From NCBI GenBank assembly GCA_029558435.1, contig JAKQEZ010000157.1:1-47480 (forward strand): a stretch of DNA of 47,480 nt. The letters run 5' to 3'. The translations under genes and the position numbers were made by a program. Below, one piece after another: positions 25,082-35,920 of the stretch; position 1 is the stretch's first letter, and each line of letters begins with the position of its first letter. Source of the DNA: Bacteroidota bacterium (GTDB lineage: Bacteria; Bacteroidota; Bacteroidia; Flavobacteriales; Crocinitomicaceae). The notes beneath the pieces were generated by a model. The model was given only the letters and a program-made list of their open reading frames with translations, was not told the origin of the DNA and did not search any database.

Positions 25082-26713
25082 ATGTCTCGATTTATTGGCC
25101 TTCTGGCGATTTTAGCAATTCTTTTGTCTTCATGTATGAAAGCACATCACGTGGATTTGGTGGTGCACAATGCCGTTATTCATTCGTTGGATGAAACCAT
25201 GACCATCTACGAAGCAATGGCTATCAAAGATGGAAAAATTGTGGAATTGGGTCCAGAACGTCAAATTCTTAACAAATATTCTTCGGACGAGGCGTATGAT
25301 GCAGGTGGTAAAAACATTTATCCAGGATTAACCGACGCTCATGTTCATCTTTTATATGCTGCTAAACAACGCATGGGGGTGGATTTGTCTGGAAGTAATT
25401 CATTTGCTCAATTGTTGATGGATGTAGAAATGTATCAGCAACGTCGTCCTCAAAAATTCATCGTTGGTTTTGGTTGGAATGAAAGTTTGTGGCGCGATAA
25501 TTCTATGCCAACGAATGCTAAATTAAACGAGCTTTTTCCTTCTACACCCGTATGTTTGTTTCGCAACGATGGGCATACGGCTTTGGTGAATGAGGCGCTA
25601 TTGAAATTGGCTAATATTACTACAGAAACAACAGTTGCTGATGGTGAAATTCATAAAATTGATGGACAATTAACAGGTATTTTAACCGACGGTGCCATGC
25701 ATTTGGTACAAGAAAAATTGCCAAAATTTTCATTGAACGAATTGAAAGAAAAAGTCATTGAAATTCAAAACGAATTGTTGATGTATGGCATTACCAACGT
25801 GCACGATGCGGGATTGGAAGCCGATGAAGTGAAAATGTATCAAGATTTGATTGATAAAAAACGATTCAAGTTGAATTTTTATGGAATGTTGTTGCCAACC
25901 GAAGAAAACATTCAATTTGCAAAGAAAAATAAGGTGTTTGAATACAAAAACATGACCATCCGAAGCTTTAAAGTTTTTGTGGATGGTTCACTCGGTAGTT
26001 GGGGCGCCTATCTGAAACAACCTTATTCAGATAAAGTAACAACAAGTGGCTATCCAACAATAACAAAAGAAAAATTGGATGAATTGGTGCAGTTTTGTTC
26101 GTCAATTGGATATCAATTAAACGCACATGCCATTGGCGATGCAGCAGTGAAAATGGTGTTGGATGCCTACCAACCGATAGCCAAATTAAATCCCGATCAC
26201 CGTTGGCGCATTGAACATTGCCAGGTTGTTGACCCAACAGATTTGAAGTTGTTTTTAAAACTAGGTGTTATTCCTTCGGTTCAACCAACGCAAGCACTAA
26301 GCGATTATTCTTTTGCTGAATCGAGGTTAGGAAAAGAACGTTTGAAAACGGCTTATGCCTATAAATCTTTGTTGACTCAAACAGGTATATTGTTGTTGGG
26401 TACCGATTTTCCAATTGAGTCCATGGACCCATTTAAAACCTTGTATGCTGCTTGTGTACGCAAAAATGATAAAGACCTTCCAGAGCTAGGGTTTTTACCC
26501 TCAGAAGCATTGGAATTAGATGATTTTTTAAAAGGTTCAACCATTTGGCCGGCTATCGGAAGTTTTCAAGAGCAACGAAATGGTAGCTTAGAAGTTGGCA
26601 AAGAAGCAACGTTTGCTGTATTTGAAAGCAAGATAAATGTTCCTCAAAATTTTGTCAATAATTTTTCTTTGTTGACCTATATCAAAGGTGAGAAGGTGTA
26701 TTCGGCACAGTGA
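25082..26713 (+). CDS. Amidohydrolase family lipoprotein (YtcJ-like)
   Basis: The 543 residues start MSRFIGLLAILAILLSSCMK, a lipoprotein signal with the lipidated Cys at position 18. The rest is an amidohydrolase of the YtcJ/Amidohydro_3 group. Metal ligands are in DAHVHLLYAA, with further motifs GFGWNESLW, NVHDAGLEADE, NAHAIGDAAV, RIEHCQV and LGTDFPIESMDP. The Lys of FKVFVDGSLGSWGA may be the bridging or carbamylated residue. Relatives hydrolyse C-N bonds in unknown small molecules. The lipobox places it in the envelope, most likely on the periplasmic face or outer membrane. It follows birA by 30 bp with a -7 box between them. Confidence 0.87.
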   Translation: MSRFIGLLAILAILLSSCMKAHHVDLVVHNAVIHSLDETMTIYEAMAIKDGKIVELGPERQILNKYSSDEAYDAGGKNIYPGLTDAHVHLLYAAKQRMGVDLSGSNSFAQLLMDVEMYQQRRPQKFIVGFGWNESLWRDNSMPTNAKLNELFPSTPVCLFRNDGHTALVNEALLKLANITTETTVADGEIHKIDGQLTGILTDGAMHLVQEKLPKFSLNELKEKVIEIQNELLMYGITNVHDAGLEADEVKMYQDLIDKKRFKLNFYGMLLPTEENIQFAKKNKVFEYKNMTIRSFKVFVDGSLGSWGAYLKQPYSDKVTTSGYPTITKEKLDELVQFCSSIGYQLNAHAIGDAAVKMVLDAYQPIAKLNPDHRWRIEHCQVVDPTDLKLFLKLGVIPSVQPTQALSDYSFAESRLGKERLKTAYAYKSLLTQTGILLLGTDFPIESMDPFKTLYAACVRKNDKDLPELGFLPSEALELDDFLKGSTIWPAIGSFQEQRNGSLEVGKEATFAVFESKINVPQNFVNNFSLLTYIKGEKVYSAQ

Positions 26714-26790
26714 TAATAATTGAGCAACTCCATTCAAATTAAAGGATAGAGATTTTTGAATTAAATTCCAAACAGACCAACTATAAACAA

Positions 26791-26820
26791 AAAAGAGATT
26801 GCCGTTTGACAATCTCTTTT
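26791..26820. terminator. Bidirectional terminator between the amidohydrolase gene and yidC
   Basis: AAAAGAGATTG (26791-26801) and CAATCTCTTTT (26810-26820) are exact reverse complements around an eight-base loop, between convergent genes. Confidence 0.8.
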
Positions 26821-26840
26821 CGTATTTTTAAGAAGAACAA

Positions 26841-28727
26841 TTATTTCTTTTTATTCTTCATTTGTTCTTGTTGCATTTTTTGCATCATTTCCAAACGTTC
26901 TTGAAACTTAGATTTCTTTTTTGGACCGTTTCCTGAATTTGCAGCTGCTTTTTTCTCAGCCATTTTAGCTTTCAATTTATCTTCATCAACAAAGAATTGT
27001 TTGATAGCCACCATTACTAAAATGGAAATCAATGTTGAAATAAAGTAATAATAACTCAAACCAGCCGAATAGTTGTTGAAGAAGAAAATCATCATCACTG
27101 GCATCATGTACATGATAATTTTCATATTTGGCATTCCAGGTTGTTGTGGTGCTTGCATGTTACCGCTGTTCAACATAGTATAAATCAACGTAGTTGCCGC
27201 CATTAACAAGGTAAATAAACTCACGTGGTCACCATAGAACCAAATGTTTACACCAAAATCCCAAATAGAGTCGTATGAAGATAAATCTTCTGCCCATAAG
27301 AAAGATTGTTGACGAAGCGAAAATTCTGCAGGGAAATAGCGGAAAATTGCAAATAAAATTGGTGCTTGAAACAACATTGGAATACAACCAGAAAGCGGAC
27401 TAGCCCCCGATTCACGGTAAAGTGTCATCATTTCCATTTGTTTCTTCATTGCATCCTCTTGTTTTGGATACTTTTTGTTTAATTCATCAATTTCTGGTTT
27501 CAAAATGCGCATTTTGGCAGATGAAACGTACATTTTCCATTGAACTGGAATTAAAATCAATTTGATAATCAATGTAAGAATCAAAATTGCAATACCTGCC
27601 GAAATAGCAAAGTTTCCAACTAATGTGGTGTAAATTGGTGCAAACACATATACGTTCAACCATCTAAACAATCCCCATCCATAGTTGATGATTCTGTTGT
27701 AGTCTTTGTTGGAATTGGTTAAAACCTTAAAGTCATTTGGTCCAAAATACCAATCAAAAGAGATGGATGCATTGTCGGTATTGTTTAAATCCAACATGAA
27801 TGTGGACGAATAATCTTTTAAGTTGGTCCATTTTTGAGGATGTCCATCTTTGTAATTTTTCACTTCAAAGTCAGTTCCTTTTTGAGCAAAAGGCTTGTCA
27901 GGATGTAAGATGGAAGAAAAATAACTTTGTTTGTAGGCCACCCATTCAACAGGTTCTTCTGCTTCTGCATAATCGTCGGTCATTTCACTTAAATAGTCAA
28001 GCCCACTGTCTTTGTAAAACATACAAATAGTAGAAACACGACGTTGTTCAGAAAACAAGCGCTCTGTTTTTCTAAACGCCATGTCCCAGTTCAAACCAAC
28101 ATTTTTTGGATTTACGCTTCCACCAAATCCTTTCATGTTGATGGTGTAATGTAAATCGTAAGAGTCGTCTGTTAAAATGTATTGATTTTCAATTGTTTTT
28201 CCTGGCGCAACTTCTGTCTCAAAAACGATGGATTTATCTGTTTTTGATTTGATAGTAAACGGTAAATTGGCTGTTTTAATTTTTTTGCCATCCATTTCAA
28301 ACACCAACTGGTTCTTAGCATCGCCATTTTTGAACAACTCAAGCGGTGTAATTTTACCGTCTTTTTTAGCAAAGTTGGCATAGGTTTCATATTCCTTTAG
28401 CCACAACGATGCAATGATACCACCTTTGGTGTTGAAAGCAACTTTGTATTTGCTTGTTTCCAAGAAAACCAACGAATCTGTTGCAACCGCTTTCTTAGAA
28501 GCAATTTTAGTTGTTGTTGCTGTAGAATCTCCAGTAGTTGATGGAGTTGCCTTTACTGTTTTTTCAGCTTCTTGAGCTAATTTTTGTTTTTCGTCTTTTA
28601 ATTTCTGTTCTTTTTTTAATTCAGCTTGCATTTGAGCACGCTCTTCTGCAGTTGGTTGATTAAAAATGGTAAAAACAGAAAAAATTGTTCCGATTAATAC
28701 GAGTCCGATGACTGTTTTTTTATCCAT
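26841..28727 (-). CDS. yidC: Membrane protein insertase YidC
   Basis: The 628 residues have an N-terminal membrane helix (KTVIGLVLIGTIFSVFTIF), a Lys/Ala/Glu-rich linker, and a large periplasmic domain (about 80-340). The conserved five-helix insertase core follows, with an Arg-type cytoplasmic loop and GCIPMLFQAPILFAIFRYFP. A basic C-terminal tail ends in KNKKK. It inserts and folds inner-membrane proteins alone or with SecYEG. Length is typical for Bacteroidota YidC. It begins about 15 bp after pyrG, so the two are co-transcribed. Confidence 0.94.
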   Translation of the reverse strand: MDKKTVIGLVLIGTIFSVFTIFNQPTAEERAQMQAELKKEQKLKDEKQKLAQEAEKTVKATPSTTGDSTATTTKIASKKAVATDSLVFLETSKYKVAFNTKGGIIASLWLKEYETYANFAKKDGKITPLELFKNGDAKNQLVFEMDGKKIKTANLPFTIKSKTDKSIVFETEVAPGKTIENQYILTDDSYDLHYTINMKGFGGSVNPKNVGLNWDMAFRKTERLFSEQRRVSTICMFYKDSGLDYLSEMTDDYAEAEEPVEWVAYKQSYFSSILHPDKPFAQKGTDFEVKNYKDGHPQKWTNLKDYSSTFMLDLNNTDNASISFDWYFGPNDFKVLTNSNKDYNRIINYGWGLFRWLNVYVFAPIYTTLVGNFAISAGIAILILTLIIKLILIPVQWKMYVSSAKMRILKPEIDELNKKYPKQEDAMKKQMEMMTLYRESGASPLSGCIPMLFQAPILFAIFRYFPAEFSLRQQSFLWAEDLSSYDSIWDFGVNIWFYGDHVSLFTLLMAATTLIYTMLNSGNMQAPQQPGMPNMKIIMYMMPVMMIFFFNNYSAGLSYYYFISTLISILVMVAIKQFFVDEDKLKAKMAEKKAAANSGNGPKKKSKFQERLEMMQKMQQEQMKNKKK

Positions 28728-28742
28728 GTATTGTTTTCTTAA

Positions 28743-30368
<1,626 letters not shown>

Positions 30369-30378
30369 CTACGGGGCG

Positions 30379-30386
30379 CAAAGTTA
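30379..30386 (-). promoter_or_regulatory. Bacteroidota -7 box (TAACTTTG) for pyrG
   Basis: On the minus strand TAACTTTG fits TAnnTTTG and lies 25 bp before the pyrG ATG, followed by a short GC-rich patch (GCGCCCCG). No initially transcribed G-run of the kind used for CTP-sensing in Firmicutes is seen. Confidence 0.5.
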
Positions 30387-30452
30387 ATACAAACTTTTAA
30401 GAATCACCCTTTTTTATTTTATTTAATTTTCCACAATTGGTGGATTTGAAAA

Positions 30453-32711
30453 TTAATCTTCTTCTACGTAGTCTTCGGGCTCGTTGTTTTCTTCGTCCCA
30501 ACGAATCACGCGTTGAACACCTTCTACCTCTTCAATTTTATTTTTCAATAATTCCAAATGCTTCGTGTCGAGTACCATTACACGTACTTTTCCTTCAAAC
30601 AAACCACCTTCTGTTTCAAAAGAAATGGCGCGCATGTTCACATTTTGTTGGTTGGAAATAATGCCTGTTAGCTTGTTAACAATTCCCATGCGGTCAAATC
30701 CATAAATTTTAATGGTTACTTCTCTTTCCTCAATATCTTGATCTTTCCAGCGAGCATTGATGCAACGATAAGCCATTTTTGACATTAAATTTTCGGCATT
30801 TGGACAATTGGTGCGGTGAATTTTTACCCCATCGTTGATGGTGATGAATCCAAAAACTTTGTCGCCTGGAATTGGTGAACAACATTTAGCCAATGTGTAG
30901 TGGATATTTTTAAAGTTTTCTCCAATTATTAATGTATCTGATTTTTTATTGACAGAAGCTTGAATGTTATCCTTTTTACGTATTCTCTTTGAAGTATCTT
31001 CACTTTTTTTGTGCGATAGATAACCGTTATCATTGTCAAACTCGCGCAACTTCGTTAGATCCATTTTGCCTTTTGCAATTCTAAAATACAATTCTGTTGC
31101 ACTTGGCAATTGATAGGCTTTTTCTAAGAACGTAATGTTTTCTGAAACAAAAAGGATGTTGTGCTGTTTGAATTTACGCATCAAAATTTCTTTACCATCC
31201 TCGGCAATTTGCTTTCTTTCCTCGTTTAGATTGGCTTTTATTTTTTGCTTTGCACGCGCTGTAACCACCATGCTCAACCAATCTTCATTTGGTTTTTGTT
31301 TAGAAGAGGTAATGATTTCTAGCTGATCGCCACTTTGCAATTGATAGGATAGAGGCATCAATTTGTTGTTTACCTTGGCGCCTATACATGTGTCGCCTAT
31401 ACGTGTGTGAATGTCGTATGCAAAATCGAGAACAGTTGCACCCGTTGGTAAAACACGTAATTCTCCTTTTGGTGTAAACACATAAATTTCATCGTTAAAC
31501 AAGTTTAATTTAAACTCGTTGATGAAATCCATGGCATTCAAATCTGGATTTTCAAGTAGAGAACGAATTTCTGCAATCCATCTGTCTAATTTAGAATCGT
31601 CTTTTTTAGATTCTTTGTATTTATAATGTGCAGCCAAACCTTTTTCGGCAATTTCGTCCATTCTTCTGGTGCGAATTTGCACTTCTACCCATTTCCCTTG
31701 TGGCGACATCACCGTGGTGTGCAAAGATTCATATCCGTTGGCACGAGGTGTTGAAATCCAATCACGCAAACGATCAGGGCTGGGTTGGTAAAAATCGGTA
31801 ACAATTGAATAGACTTTCCAACAATCGGCTTTTTCTAATTCCAAAGGAGAATCTAAAATAATGCGAATGGCAAAAACATCATACACTTCTTCAAATGGAA
31901 TGCCTTTGGATTGCATTTTGTTCCAAATGGAAGAAATAGATTTGGTGCGTGCTTTTATTTCAAATTGGAATCCTTCGTTGGTCATCGATTCTTTAATCGG
32001 TAGTACAAAACGACGGATGAAGCGGTTGCGGACCTCTTGACTGGATTTTAAAGCAGTTTCAATTTGCTTATACACTTCTTTTTCGGTGTATTTAAAAGAT
32101 AAATCTTCTAATTCAGACTTGATGGAATACAATCCTAAGCGGTGTGCTAAAGGAGCGTATAGGAATTTTGTTTCAGACGCAATTTTTAGTTGTTTGTCTT
32201 CGCGCATGCTGTCTAGTGTTCGCATGTTGTGCAAACGATCGGCTAATTTGATGAGTACTACGCGCAAATCTTCTGAAATAGTTAAAACCATTTTACGGAA
32301 ATTCTCCGCCTGAATGGATGCATTTTCATCAAAAACTTCTGGAATTTTGGTTAATCCATCAATAATCAGCCTAACTTTTGAGCCAAAAACATCTTCAATA
32401 TCTTGTAAAGTGATGTAGGTGTCTTCTACGGTGTCGTGCAACAAAGCACAGATAATGGCAGTTGGCCCCAAACCCATTTCCTCCACACAAATACGTGCCA
32501 CTGCAATGGGATGGTAAATATAGGGTTCACCCGAGGCTCTACGCATGTCTTTGTGCGCTTCAACAGCCATGTCAAAAGCTTTTCGAATCATTTCGGTATC
32601 TTTTCTCGAACGATTCTTTACATGACGCATTAATTGTTTAAATGCACGTAAAATTTCAAGACGTTCTTTTTCTAAATCAATTTGCGAAATATCAAAACTT
32701 GCTTTTGCCAT
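30453..32711 (-). CDS. Bifunctional (p)ppGpp synthetase/hydrolase (RelA/SpoT family)
   Basis: The 752 residues show the full long RSH layout. The HD hydrolase domain has the intact His92-Asp93 in ALLHDTVEDT. The synthetase domain runs YDVFAIRIIL to GYESLHTTVMSPQGKWVEVQIRT. A TGS domain (VFTPKGELRVLPTGATVLDFAYDIH), a Cys-containing linker (LAKCCSPIPGDKV) and a C-terminal ACT domain follow. With both catalytic domains apparently intact it should make and degrade (p)ppGpp in the stringent response. A TTG at 32750 would add 13 residues but lies inside the -7 box at 32748-32755, so the ATG at 32711 is chosen. The gene is monocistronic. Confidence 0.93.
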   Translation of the reverse strand: MAKASFDISQIDLEKERLEILRAFKQLMRHVKNRSRKDTEMIRKAFDMAVEAHKDMRRASGEPYIYHPIAVARICVEEMGLGPTAIICALLHDTVEDTYITLQDIEDVFGSKVRLIIDGLTKIPEVFDENASIQAENFRKMVLTISEDLRVVLIKLADRLHNMRTLDSMREDKQLKIASETKFLYAPLAHRLGLYSIKSELEDLSFKYTEKEVYKQIETALKSSQEVRNRFIRRFVLPIKESMTNEGFQFEIKARTKSISSIWNKMQSKGIPFEEVYDVFAIRIILDSPLELEKADCWKVYSIVTDFYQPSPDRLRDWISTPRANGYESLHTTVMSPQGKWVEVQIRTRRMDEIAEKGLAAHYKYKESKKDDSKLDRWIAEIRSLLENPDLNAMDFINEFKLNLFNDEIYVFTPKGELRVLPTGATVLDFAYDIHTRIGDTCIGAKVNNKLMPLSYQLQSGDQLEIITSSKQKPNEDWLSMVVTARAKQKIKANLNEERKQIAEDGKEILMRKFKQHNILFVSENITFLEKAYQLPSATELYFRIAKGKMDLTKLREFDNDNGYLSHKKSEDTSKRIRKKDNIQASVNKKSDTLIIGENFKNIHYTLAKCCSPIPGDKVFGFITINDGVKIHRTNCPNAENLMSKMAYRCINARWKDQDIEEREVTIKIYGFDRMGIVNKLTGIISNQQNVNMRAISFETEGGLFEGKVRVMVLDTKHLELLKNKIEEVEGVQRVIRWDEENNEPEDYVEED

Positions 32712-32747
32712 ATTATCAAAGGTGTAGAGTTTATTTATCTGGTTAGA

Positions 32748-32755
32748 CAAATGTA
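32748..32755 (-). promoter_or_regulatory. Bacteroidota -7 box (TACATTTG) for the RelA/SpoT gene
   Basis: On the minus strand TACATTTG fits TAnnTTTG and lies 36 bp before the ATG at 32711. It rules out the longer TTG-initiated frame. Confidence 0.5.
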
Positions 32756-32810
32756 AAAAATAGATTTTTACTTTAGATAGTGGAAAAGGATAAAAAAAGA
32801 ATATTTATAA

Positions 32811-32847
32811 AAAAGCCAGAGTTGAAAACTAATTCACTCTGGCTTTA
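32811..32847 (-). terminator. Terminator after fahA
   Basis: AAAAGCCAGAGT (32811-32822) pairs with ACTCTGGCTTT (32836-32846), with partial pairing in the loop and an A/T run on each side. It lies 18 bp beyond the fahA stop on the minus strand and separates fahA from the RelA/SpoT promoter. Confidence 0.75.
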
Positions 32848-32864
32848 ACTTCTTATTTGTTGTT

Positions 32865-34142
32865 TTACTTTGCAGGCAAAACTTTAGAGCTTACTTCGCC
32901 AAATCCTATGCGGATACCGTCTTTTTCAGAATAACCACGCATAATTACAGTGTCGTTATCTTGAATGAATTTACGCTCAGTTCCATCGTTCATTTTTAAT
33001 GGCTTTGTACCTTTCCATGCTAGTTCCAACATAGAACCGTAGGAATCTGGAGTTGGACCAGAAATAGTTCCAGAACCCATCAAATCACCACAACGCACAT
33101 TACAACCATTTACAGTGTGATGTGCCAATTGTTGCGCCATGTTCCAATACATGTATTTGAAATTGGATTTACAAATTAATGTTTCTGTGCTGTTTTCTGG
33201 CTGTAAATACACCTGCAAGTTGATGTCGTATGATTTTTTACCGGTGAATTCTAAGTAGCTCAACACCGCAGGGTCTTGCTCTGGACCGTCCACTTTAAAA
33301 GGTTGCAAAGCATCCAAGGTAACAATCCAAGGCGATAGGGAAGAAGCAAAGTTTTTAGCTAAAAATGGTCCTAATGGAACGTATTCCCACGTTTGGATAT
33401 CGCGTGCCGACCAGTCGTTGAACAACGCCATTCCAAAAATATAATCTTCCGCCTCATTCGTGGTGATAGAATCTCCTAAAGGTTTGCCATCATATGTGAT
33501 AAATGCTGTTTCTAATTCAAAATCCAATCGTTGGCACGGTGCGTAAATCGGATTTTCATCCGGATTGGGTTTGATTTGCCCTTTTGGACGATAAATTGGT
33601 TCTCCAGAAACTATAACAGAACTAGCTCTTCCGTGGTAACCTACAGGAATCCACAACCAGTTGGGCAATAAAGCATTATTAGGATCTCTAAACATCATTC
33701 CAACGTTGGTTGCATGCTCGCGCGAAGAGTAAAAATCGGTGTAATCTCCAATTTGAACGGGCAAAAGCATTTGAGCATTTTCTGCTGCAACGATGATTTG
33801 ATCAACGTGGTGTGAGTTGTTTCTTAAATCATTATTATCCGTAGAAAATAATTTAGACAAGCGATTTCTCAAGTTACGTGTTGCTAATTTCCCTTTTTGC
33901 ATCATTGGATTCAAATAATTGGTATCAAAATCTTCTTCCGAAAAAGGTAAATTGCTAAGATAACCCAATGCATAAAGCGTTTTTAAGTCAATGATAGAGT
34001 TACCAATACGCGAACCAACACGTGGAGAAAGTGAATCCGTTTTAAAAATACCAAAAGGCAAATTTTGAATCGGAAAATCACTGTTTTCTGGAACTTCAAT
34101 CCATGTTTTTATGGCTGGATTATTTGCTAGTATTTCTGACAT
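32865..34142 (-). CDS. fahA: Fumarylacetoacetase
   Basis: The 425 residues match full-length fumarylacetoacetase: FPIQNLPFGIF near the start, DYTDFYSSREHATNVG with the catalytic His and metal Asp, and FRDPNNALLPNWLWIPVGYHGRASSV. Further motifs are RLDFELETAFI, FNDWSARDIQTWEYVPLGPFLAKNF and GDLMGSGTISGP. It splits fumarylacetoacetate to fumarate and acetoacetate, the last step of tyrosine/homogentisate breakdown. The other genes of that pathway are not in the window. It lies 31 bp after ychF and is probably read from the ychF promoter, since no clear box is in the gap. Confidence 0.95.
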   Translation of the reverse strand: MSEILANNPAIKTWIEVPENSDFPIQNLPFGIFKTDSLSPRVGSRIGNSIIDLKTLYALGYLSNLPFSEEDFDTNYLNPMMQKGKLATRNLRNRLSKLFSTDNNDLRNNSHHVDQIIVAAENAQMLLPVQIGDYTDFYSSREHATNVGMMFRDPNNALLPNWLWIPVGYHGRASSVIVSGEPIYRPKGQIKPNPDENPIYAPCQRLDFELETAFITYDGKPLGDSITTNEAEDYIFGMALFNDWSARDIQTWEYVPLGPFLAKNFASSLSPWIVTLDALQPFKVDGPEQDPAVLSYLEFTGKKSYDINLQVYLQPENSTETLICKSNFKYMYWNMAQQLAHHTVNGCNVRCGDLMGSGTISGPTPDSYGSMLELAWKGTKPLKMNDGTERKFIQDNDTVIMRGYSEKDGIRIGFGEVSSKVLPAK

Positions 34143-34173
34143 AGTTTTTTACTTTTTATTTTAAATTACTGCA

Positions 34174-35271
34174 TTAAACATTGAAACGGAAATGCATGAT
34201 ATCACCATCTTGAACAATGTATTCTTTTCCTTCTACTTTAAATTTACCAGCTTCTTTCACAGCAGCTTCTGAACCTAAAGTAACGTAATCGTCGTATTTC
34301 ATCACTTCGGCACGGATAAATCCTTTTTCAAAATCAGAGTGGATAACACCAGCCGCTTGTGGAGCCGTTGCACCGATTGGAAACGTCCAAGCTCTTACTT
34401 CTTTTACACCTGCTGTGAAATAAGTTTGCAAGTTCAATAAAGCGTAAGCTGAGCGAATCAAACGGTTAACACCAGGTTCTTCCAAGCCTAATTCATCCAA
34501 AAATAGTTGACGTTCTTCGTAGGATTCCAACTCGTTGATGTCGGCTTCTATTTGAGCGCCCAATACTAAAACTTCTGCATCTTCATTTTTTACTGCTTCT
34601 TTCACTGCATCAACATAACTGTTTCCTGTTTTTACAGACGCTTCGTCCACATTGCATAAATACAACACTGGTTTTGAAGTAATCAACTGGAATTTTTTAA
34701 CGATTTCCATTTCTTCGGCGTCAAAACCTAGACCACGCACCGATTTTCCTTGCTCCAAACCTTCTTTTATTTGCAAAGCCAAAGCATTTTCTTTTAACGC
34801 ATCTTTATCACCAGATTTAATAACACGTGAAAGCGATTGAATTTTCTTTTCAATCGTTTCCAAGTCTTTTAATTGCAATTCGATGTCGATAATTTCTTTG
34901 TCTCTAACTGGGTTCACCGATCCGTCAACGTGTACAATGTTTCCATTATCAAAACAACGCAATACATGAATGATAGCATCCGTCTCACGAATGTTTGCCA
35001 AAAATTGGTTACCTAATCCTTCACCTTTTGATGCACCTTTTACCAAACCAGCAATATCCACAATTTCCATAGTGGTTGGAACAACACGCTCAGGTTTGAC
35101 AATCGCTTCTAATTTTTCTAAGCGAGGATCTGGAACTGAAATTGTTCCTAAATTGGGTTCAATCGTACAAAATGGAAAGTTTGCCGATTGCGCTTTTGCG
35201 TTTGATAAACAGTTGAAAAGAGTAGATTTACCTACATTTGGTAAACCAACAATACCACATTTTAATGCCAT
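34174..35271 (-). CDS. ychF: Redox-regulated ATPase YchF
   Basis: The 365 residues are an Obg-family P-loop protein with GLPNVGKS (9-16), DIAGLVKGASKGEGLGNQFL and a C-terminal TGS domain (FTAGVKEVRAWTFPIGATAPQAAGVIHSDFEKGFIRAEV). YchF prefers ATP over GTP, because the usual NKxD specificity motif is altered: here it reads LCNVDE. It binds ribosomes and modulates stress responses. Length is typical. A -7 box lies upstream at 35320. Confidence 0.95.
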   Translation of the reverse strand: MALKCGIVGLPNVGKSTLFNCLSNAKAQSANFPFCTIEPNLGTISVPDPRLEKLEAIVKPERVVPTTMEIVDIAGLVKGASKGEGLGNQFLANIRETDAIIHVLRCFDNGNIVHVDGSVNPVRDKEIIDIELQLKDLETIEKKIQSLSRVIKSGDKDALKENALALQIKEGLEQGKSVRGLGFDAEEMEIVKKFQLITSKPVLYLCNVDEASVKTGNSYVDAVKEAVKNEDAEVLVLGAQIEADINELESYEERQLFLDELGLEEPGVNRLIRSAYALLNLQTYFTAGVKEVRAWTFPIGATAPQAAGVIHSDFEKGFIRAEVMKYDDYVTLGSEAAVKEAGKFKVEGKEYIVQDGDIMHFRFNV

Positions 35272-35319
35272 TATAATTGTTTGATGTTATAAATTCAATT
35301 TTTTACTTCTAAAAGTTTG

Positions 35320-35327
35320 CAAAGTTA
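35320..35327 (-). promoter_or_regulatory. Bacteroidota -7 box (TAACTTTG) for ychF
   Basis: On the minus strand TAACTTTG fits TAnnTTTG and lies 48 bp before the ychF ATG, in the gap after the Smr gene. Confidence 0.5.
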
Positions 35328-35386
35328 AGAAAAAGAATTGATGTTTGAAAGTACTTCTTTGGTTGGTTGATTCAGTAAAAAGAGAA

Positions 35387-35920
35387 CTAATACTTGTATT
35401 TTATTTCAACTTGAATAGCACCGTGACCGTATTCTACATATGGCGCGTCAAAAAAATCAATGCCATCTTGCCCGCGCAGGTAGTCTTGAAGTTCTTGGCG
35501 TAACATTCCTTTGCCAAAACCGTGAATAACGATAAGCTTTCTTACTTTTTTTGCTTTAGCTTGCTGCAAAACATCTTTAAAAATGGACATTTGTTTGAGC
35601 AAAGCTTGATCGGGTTGTTTGATAAGATTGGCACCGTAAATAGCTACTAAAAATTCCAAGTGTAAATCCACTTCCCAGTAATCTTTGAAAATTGTGTAAG
35701 CACGTTTTTTTTCTATTGCAGGAACAACATCTTTTACAATTTTATCTTTGTTTTCAACAGAATAATTGGTGCTGTGAACTTTTCCTAAATCGGCGGCTTT
35801 GAATGGACGGTCAAACCCTGTTTCATCTTCTACATATATAAGGTTTCCTACAATTTTAGTGATTCGGCCACCGCCAGCTTCATTTAAAAACACTACTTTC
35901 TCACCAACTTGAAACTGCAT
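35387..35920 (-). CDS. Smr-domain protein (MutS2-like C-terminal nuclease domain)
   Basis: The 177 residues have an N-terminal beta-rich part (VGEKVVFLNEAGGGRITKIVGNLIYVEDETGFDR), like the small domain found in Bacteroidota Smr proteins. The C-terminal Smr domain has EVDLHLEFL (the DLHG-like motif), KLIVIHGFGKGMLRQELQDYL and HGAIQVEIKYKY. Smr domains nick DNA or RNA in mismatch, recombination or ribosome-rescue contexts; the target of stand-alone forms in this phylum is not known. Its first 20 bases overlap the end of the M50 protease gene upstream, so the pair is co-transcribed. Confidence 0.82.
   Translation of the reverse strand: MQFQVGEKVVFLNEAGGGRITKIVGNLIYVEDETGFDRPFKAADLGKVHSTNYSVENKDKIVKDVVPAIEKKRAYTIFKDYWEVDLHLEFLVAIYGANLIKQPDQALLKQMSIFKDVLQQAKAKKVRKLIVIHGFGKGMLRQELQDYLRGQDGIDFFDAPYVEYGHGAIQVEIKYKY

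Noticed and set aside
32711..32750. Longer TTG-started form of the RelA/SpoT protein
   Set aside because: The TTG lies inside a -7 promoter box, and the ATG at 32711 gives a normal family start.
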